Of a stretch of DNA of 64,000 bases, positions 59,240 through 64,000 are shown one piece after another. Position numbers and translations under genes: made by a program. The notes under the pieces are model-generated. The model ran no database searches. It was not told the origin of the DNA and saw only the letters and a program-made list of their open reading frames with translations. Source of the DNA: Cyprinodon diabolis (lineage: Eukaryota > Chordata > Actinopteri > Cyprinodontiformes > Cyprinodontidae); the NCBI GenBank assembly GCA_030533445.1, contig CM060080.1, positions 23,513,377 to 23,577,376 of the forward strand. Direction: 5' to 3'. Each line of letters opens with the position of its first letter. Positions within the stretch are counted from its first letter, which is position 1.

Positions 59240-62085
59240 ATGTATTTTTACCTTGACATGCATGATTTGGAATTGCATCAAAATCTGTGGAATCTAGTAT
59301 TTATTGTGTTGTAAAAAAACACTTTTCATGTGTTCATTCATCATCTGGAAATTGCAGATTAATCAGCACTGAGCATGGAGCTATTTCACCTACTATGACA
59401 GGGAGGAATGTTTGACATCTGAGCAAACGGTAAACATTCCCATGGTTATGATCCTAATAAATGAGTCAGACAAACACATTTCACAAAGAAACAGACGAGT
59501 GATACAGGTACTTTAAGACCAGAAAAATATAGCTCTAGTTTAACAAGACTGGCTGCTAAAAGCTCTCTGTGCACATGTGTAAACAGAGACCTATTTAGCA
59601 TGTATAAAGCTAAGTGAGTCTAGGGAAATCCCTATCTAGTTACCATGACAGGACACAGTGAACTGGAGATGCCTGTACTGATGGGTGGGGCAGGGCTCTT
59701 CATCAACATGGGCCCCCACACTGTCACTCATCCTTCACTCTGTAATTGTGTCCATTTATTGACACCATCTGTCACTGCCGGATTGTGAGAAAGCTGGTGA
59801 TGGTTATTTATGAACCATGTTTACATGTCTGATTTGGATATTAATTCCAAAGGTTTTAAATCTACATGGGGTCCCAATAAGGTTTAAGGCTTAAACCTTA
59901 TTTAAAATCTCCTTTAAAGTGCCAAACATGGAAAATCAAGCAGCTTAACTTTATTTTGCATGTAAATAAAATTTATTCAGATGACAGCACAGTGTACATA
60001 TATCAAACTTCTGTTGTTTTTTTGTTTGTCTTTTTGTTTTCCTTTTTAATTTTAAAAGAGACTGTAGTGATGGCTCAGAAAACATATCCCATCATAAGGG
60101 AAACCATAAAGGCATAAATTAATCAACTTGAAGAATCATTCAAAATCAGATTCAAATTAAAAAAATCAGAACTGTTGTGTTCTTGTATTTCTCTGTAGAA
60201 AGCTTACAAAGGCGGGTGGTGAAAGAATTGCAATCTTGGGGTGGTAATACCTAAACCAATAACATTTAAAGAATGCTAAAGGTATAGTGGAGGATGTTCT
60301 TTTTCTGGGTGGATCATCAAAATAAGTGGTCCTCCTAACTGTCAATCATTCCCTACGTGCTCATCCCCATTTTCACTTACCAGTGGTGAGTCTGACACAG
60401 TTGAAAAATTGCAAATCTTCTTTTGAAAAGTAAGCTTGTATGAGTGCTGGAAACAGCAACTTTTAAACAGAGCGTGCCCGAGGAGAAATGGGCTCGTGCA
60501 TGCTCGCGCACGCGTTTAGGAGGCGTTCCCTCTCGGTAGCAGGTATAGGGTTGTGCATTTTTAAGTGGGGATGGAAAGTTGTTTCAAAAATTCACGAAGA
60601 TCCTCCACAAAACTTGTAAGAGTGTTTTTGTGCTGTTGTCAGATTATCCATTAGAGGCCATACGGAACAGAGTGAAAAAAGTTGCACAATATTAAAAAAA
60701 AAATGAAAAGCGCACCTGTAATGTAGACACTGAATAGAAGAGGTGTGGAGTTATCCTCCGGTTGAGAATTTAACCTCTATCCTAGTTGCAAGTCTTTTGC
60801 AGACTCTGACAGTTTTTTTTTTGTATATTTAAGGTTGATTATATATATGGTTTTAAATATTCCCCATCATCTAATCCTAAACAGCATCTGGCTCTGAAAA
60901 ATCGGTCTCGTCTGATCAGAGCTCCTTTGCCTAAATATTAACAGTGTCTCCGTCAAAAGTATTGTGGAAAAGTTTAATAATCCTTCTCATGGCTTGAAGC
61001 CAGATATTTAAAGTAGGGCTGTCCTGTTCTGATATTGGTATGAGCAATTGGTCTGATATCAGCAGAAAAATCAAAGATTTTAGAAAGCTAATAGAAACAC
61101 TTTCCTTCTATCTACTTTTGTTTAAAAGTTTATGTAACTTCTTGGTGAATAAGAAATTAGTCATTTGTTCTCATACCTGGAAGATTCCATTTATCGTCAT
61201 TACATTGTCACAAGTACAGAGCAATGAAATGAACTGTCTGCATTTAACCCATCCTCTTGGGGAGCAGTGTGGGGGTTAAGGGTCTTGCTCAGAGAACCAG
61301 AGTGGCAGTCCGTGGGAGTGTGTTGGACTTGATTACCAGAATTGGGAAACTGCTTATGTAAAACTGTATGGACTATTACATTTACTTCAACATTTAAGCT
61401 TTGGAGTGCTGACAGTAAACCTAAACCTTTGGACAGGTTCTTTACGTCTGGCTGGTATCACATTTTATAAAGAACGATAATCAAAATTCAACAGCTTAAG
61501 TTTACCAAAAATACTAAATGAAAAATATATGCATATCTGATTGATTATTGATGCTATAATGCACTGTTGGCTAAAGGAAAGATTCTAAAGAACTGTCCTG
61601 GGTGGAGGAATGGCCCCTGATATAGTCATGGAAAGTCAGCTAAATGTAGCCAGTCATCTTTGCAACAGACCAAATCAAAAGTTTTTAGTTTGCTTTGCTG
61701 CAGACAACCTGGAACCGAGATGGGAATGAAGTGAAGTCTCACACATACACCCGCCTCCAGGCTCTGTCCTAACTTGCCACCTTACCTTGTTTAGCAAAGT
61801 CAGGAAGACAAACATGCAGGGATCCTGTCAGTAGCGCTAAGGGTGATATCTGCTAGGTTTTTAACCCTCAATAATCACTGCAAACCTAATTAAAGACTCT
61901 GTAATCACTGTGGGAAAGGACAGAAGGCACAAGTTCACTCTACCTGTGCCAATACATCCTAGTCAAGCCTTACCCCTCCTCCATCAACGTTTTCATGATT
62001 AATGAAATCTAAACGTCTAACTGTAAAAGTGTAAAACATACAGGGATCCAGGTAACTGATACACCTGCATCATGTCGGTGTGTAG
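59240..62085. other. Non-coding sequence with candidate regulatory blocks and repeat pieces
   Basis: Around 59370-59720 and 61690-61990 the sequence has moderate GC and few simple repeats, which could reflect conserved non-coding DNA. A dispersed repeat core lies at 60308-60351. CpG-rich TGCTCGCGCACGCGTTTAGG is at about 60499-60519. No gene was recognised. Confidence 0.35.
61184..61320 (-). repeat. SINE tail, reverse orientation
   Basis: The minus strand reads TGAGCAAGACCCTTAACCCC, CTGCTCCCCAAGAGGATGGG and TTAAATGCAGACAGTTCATT, then GTGACAATGTAATGACG. These match the body and tail of the tRNA-derived SINE type at 24268. The tRNA head is missing. Confidence 0.65.
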
Positions 62086-62091
62086 ACTCAC

Positions 62092-62232
62092 ACTCCGTGG
62101 TCAGCCTCAGACAGCACAATAGATTCACCAGGAAACCAGCCCGTATCAGATTCCTCTCAAAATGAGCAGGGTCCACAATGAGCTCAGAGTCATGCTGGAA
62201 GTCGTCTCTTCCCGTGCCAATGTATCTTAAAC
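62092..62232 (-). other. Candidate upstream exon, possibly of nhsl3
   Basis: On the minus strand 141 bases are open between GTGAG acceptor and GTGAGT donor, phase 1 at both ends. The peptide reads LRYIGTGRDDFQHDSELIVD and continues PAHFERNLIRAGFLVN, then LLCCLRLTTE. Its phase would allow splicing to the 58238 microexon and then to nhsl3. I do not recognise the peptide in any family, and it does not resemble the human KIAA1522 N-terminus I recall. It may belong to another gene or be chance. Confidence 0.28.
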
Positions 62233-62239
62233 CTCACAG

Positions 62240-63510
62240 CAAGGAGAAGCAAACAAATTCCCAACATTTGAAGAAAAAACAAACCAAATCACATTAAAAC
62301 TGAGAGCAGAACAGAAAACTATTCAGATCTGCTGGTGCGTGTTTAATGTCAGATTATATTTGCCAAAAGTTTCTACTATATGTGACGGTAGACAATAAAA
62401 CAGTGTTTTAAGTAACACTCAAATTACCACCTCCAGGGCTGTTTGCCTCTGCCAGCCAGGCAACCTGAAGTTTACATCAAAGTCTGTCCAGACTCATAAA
62501 TCATGCAATAAAAATGTTGAAAGTCTGTCAGAAAAAGTAGTCAATAATATACACTTGGTTACTAAAGGTGCTATAGCTGCTCTGACAATAATAAACAGAG
62601 CTGTATGAGAACCTTCGTTTTAGGGGCAAAACTGACATTTTTAATGACTCATTCAGTATAAAGCAAAATTTTAAACATGGTATCATCATTCAGTTTCTGG
62701 GTTTTGATGCTCTCCGTTAAAAAATAAATAAAATACACCCAAGAGCAAAGATTAGAGCAGTTTAGGACTGTGATGCTACATCTTAGGGATGATGGTGTGA
62801 AATCAACCAGAGCCAAAAATTAGACCTGGATCTTGATGGAAACATTCAGTGGTGCAGACTTTAAATTACTATCTAAATAGATATCTAAATATCTAATGTA
62901 ATCTCTAAAAATTTTTTGGGGGGGTGATGCTTGATATTTTTTTTAATTATTCAGACCAAAATTAACTAAAACAATAGAGAAGGAAAAGTTTGAATATGAT
63001 GAACCCTAAATGGTTTTAAACCATCAGCAGATTATTTTAGCCTATTACAAAATAGCAGTTGTGCTAAGATCATTATAAATATGCTTCTCCCAAGCTTTAT
63101 GTTTCTACTCATAAAAAAAAATCGAGAAGTTCAGAAATCTAACACCCGGATTTTTCCACTCGAGTCAGATCTGTTGCAGACCGTCTGGGTCTGTGAAAAG
63201 AAACGCCTAGAAAATCAGCAGTAAAACACTCTGGAGAATGTGGAAACATTCTCATTAATTAACAATGTAAGGCAGGAGGGCCCTGAAGCTACAGTGGTCT
63301 GCTTTTCCTACATTCAACTCATCTAACTTAAGCACATGGGTTACTAACAGGACTGAAGAACTGCATTACATGATTGGGAGATAATTCAGCTAATTAAATT
63401 AGCATCCAATGAGGATTGGAATAACTGGCAAAACAGCATCAGCAGCAAAGATTTGTGTCAAAGAGCAACTGGACCAACGTGACCTGCGAGCACAGAATGG
63501 TAGTCTAGAC
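62240..63510. other. Non-coding sequence, no gene recognised
   Basis: No exon read. The block 63190-63500 has TAATTA-type cores and moderate GC, and might be regulatory. The rest is AT-rich. Confidence 0.4.
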
Positions 63511-63512
63511 TA

Positions 63513-64000
63513 GGGCTGCAACTAACGATTATTTTAAAAATCGATGAATCGGCCGATAATTTTTTCGATTAATCGATGAATCGGACAAAAAATATTTTTT
63601 ATATTAACTTCTTTATTCCAAAATAAACATTTTAGACAGAACAAACAAGCACACAAGTTGCTCATTAACTGTACTGGTGCAATATGAAAAATAAATGTTT
63701 GTGTTAAAACTTCGCAACCTTACATGAGAAATGTAGCTGTACATCCACAAAATACAGGATACTTTGTTTCATAAAGTGCAAAAAAAAGACAGGTAGTTTT
63801 GTTTTTAAAAGCCCCTAAGGGGTTCAAACAATAGGCCCCCCCATTTCAACAAATGAGTTTTTTTTAGACTAGAAGAGTTCTGCCTTTTAAGACAGGAAAG
63901 TATAGCAGTTAAAGACGCTACTTGAGAAAATACTCAACCATAGAGATAAAAATAGCCCTGTGATTCAAATTATAAATTGTATTTGGAATAAAAATGAGAG
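63513..64000. mobile_element. hAT-like element, left end, runs off the window
   Basis: TAGGGCTGCAACTAACGATT begins at 63513, followed by ATCGATGAATCGGCCGATAA and TTCGATTAATCGATGAATCG. This is a very common teleost hAT-type terminus with subterminal repeats. The opposite terminus and target duplication are outside the window, so autonomy and age cannot be judged. Confidence 0.7.

Noticed and set aside
1..64000. CRISPR arrays, operons, tRNA genes and bacterial-type terminators
   Set aside because: None were seen. The window is vertebrate nuclear DNA, where the first two do not apply, and no intact tRNA cloverleaf was recognised.

Overview
This is vertebrate nuclear DNA, almost certainly from a teleost fish. 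It is AT-rich and intron-rich (GT-AG introns). It carries teleost-type interspersed repeats: an intact Tc1 transposon, hAT-type MITEs, L1 and Rex1/L2-type LINE fragments, a tRNA-derived SINE, and three copies of a common fish retroposon tail. Nothing prokaryotic, viral or CRISPR-like was seen. Four protein-coding loci are well supported by reading spliced exons.

Layout: (1) about 1.38-3.50 kb, minus: first three coding exons of a cytosolic 5'-nucleotidase 1A (nt5c1a-like); the gene leaves the window at its left edge. (2) 4-22 kb: long non-coding stretch with retroposon tails, a GC-rich island at 9.0-9.2 kb with three E2F-type motifs, and one orphan exon-like segment at 13.9 kb. (3) 22.77-24.02 kb: a complete Tc1/mariner element with perfect 29-bp inverted repeats, TA duplication and an intact 343-residue DD34E transposase. 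(4) 27.4-31.0 kb, minus: an L-Myc gene (mycl), two coding exons encoding 340 residues plus an inferred non-coding first exon and promoter. (5) 28.5-29.1 kb: a hAT MITE with perfect 8-bp target duplication, in the mycl intron. (6) 35.7-40.0 kb: a graveyard of nested transposons, including a 5S rRNA/LINE chimera and a LINE inserted into an older L1. (7) 41.9-47.8 kb, plus: an eight-exon ZP3-like egg-coat gene encoding 590 residues with an unusual acidic tail. (8) 49.5-58.3 kb, minus: the NHSL3/KIAA1522 orthologue (NHS family), whose giant exon contains an amplified, duplicated repeat array. (9) 58-64 kb: mostly non-coding sequence, with hypothetical exons and a hAT-like element running off the right edge.

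The genes do not form an operon-like unit. Nucleotide catabolism (nt5c1a), growth control (mycl), the egg envelope (zp3-like) and actin/cell-shape regulation (nhsl3) are independent. In human, NT5C1A and MYCL are neighbours in 1p34 and KIAA1522 lies in 1p35, so the grouping fits an ancestral chromosome-1p block. All splice sites were read by eye; no alignments were run.
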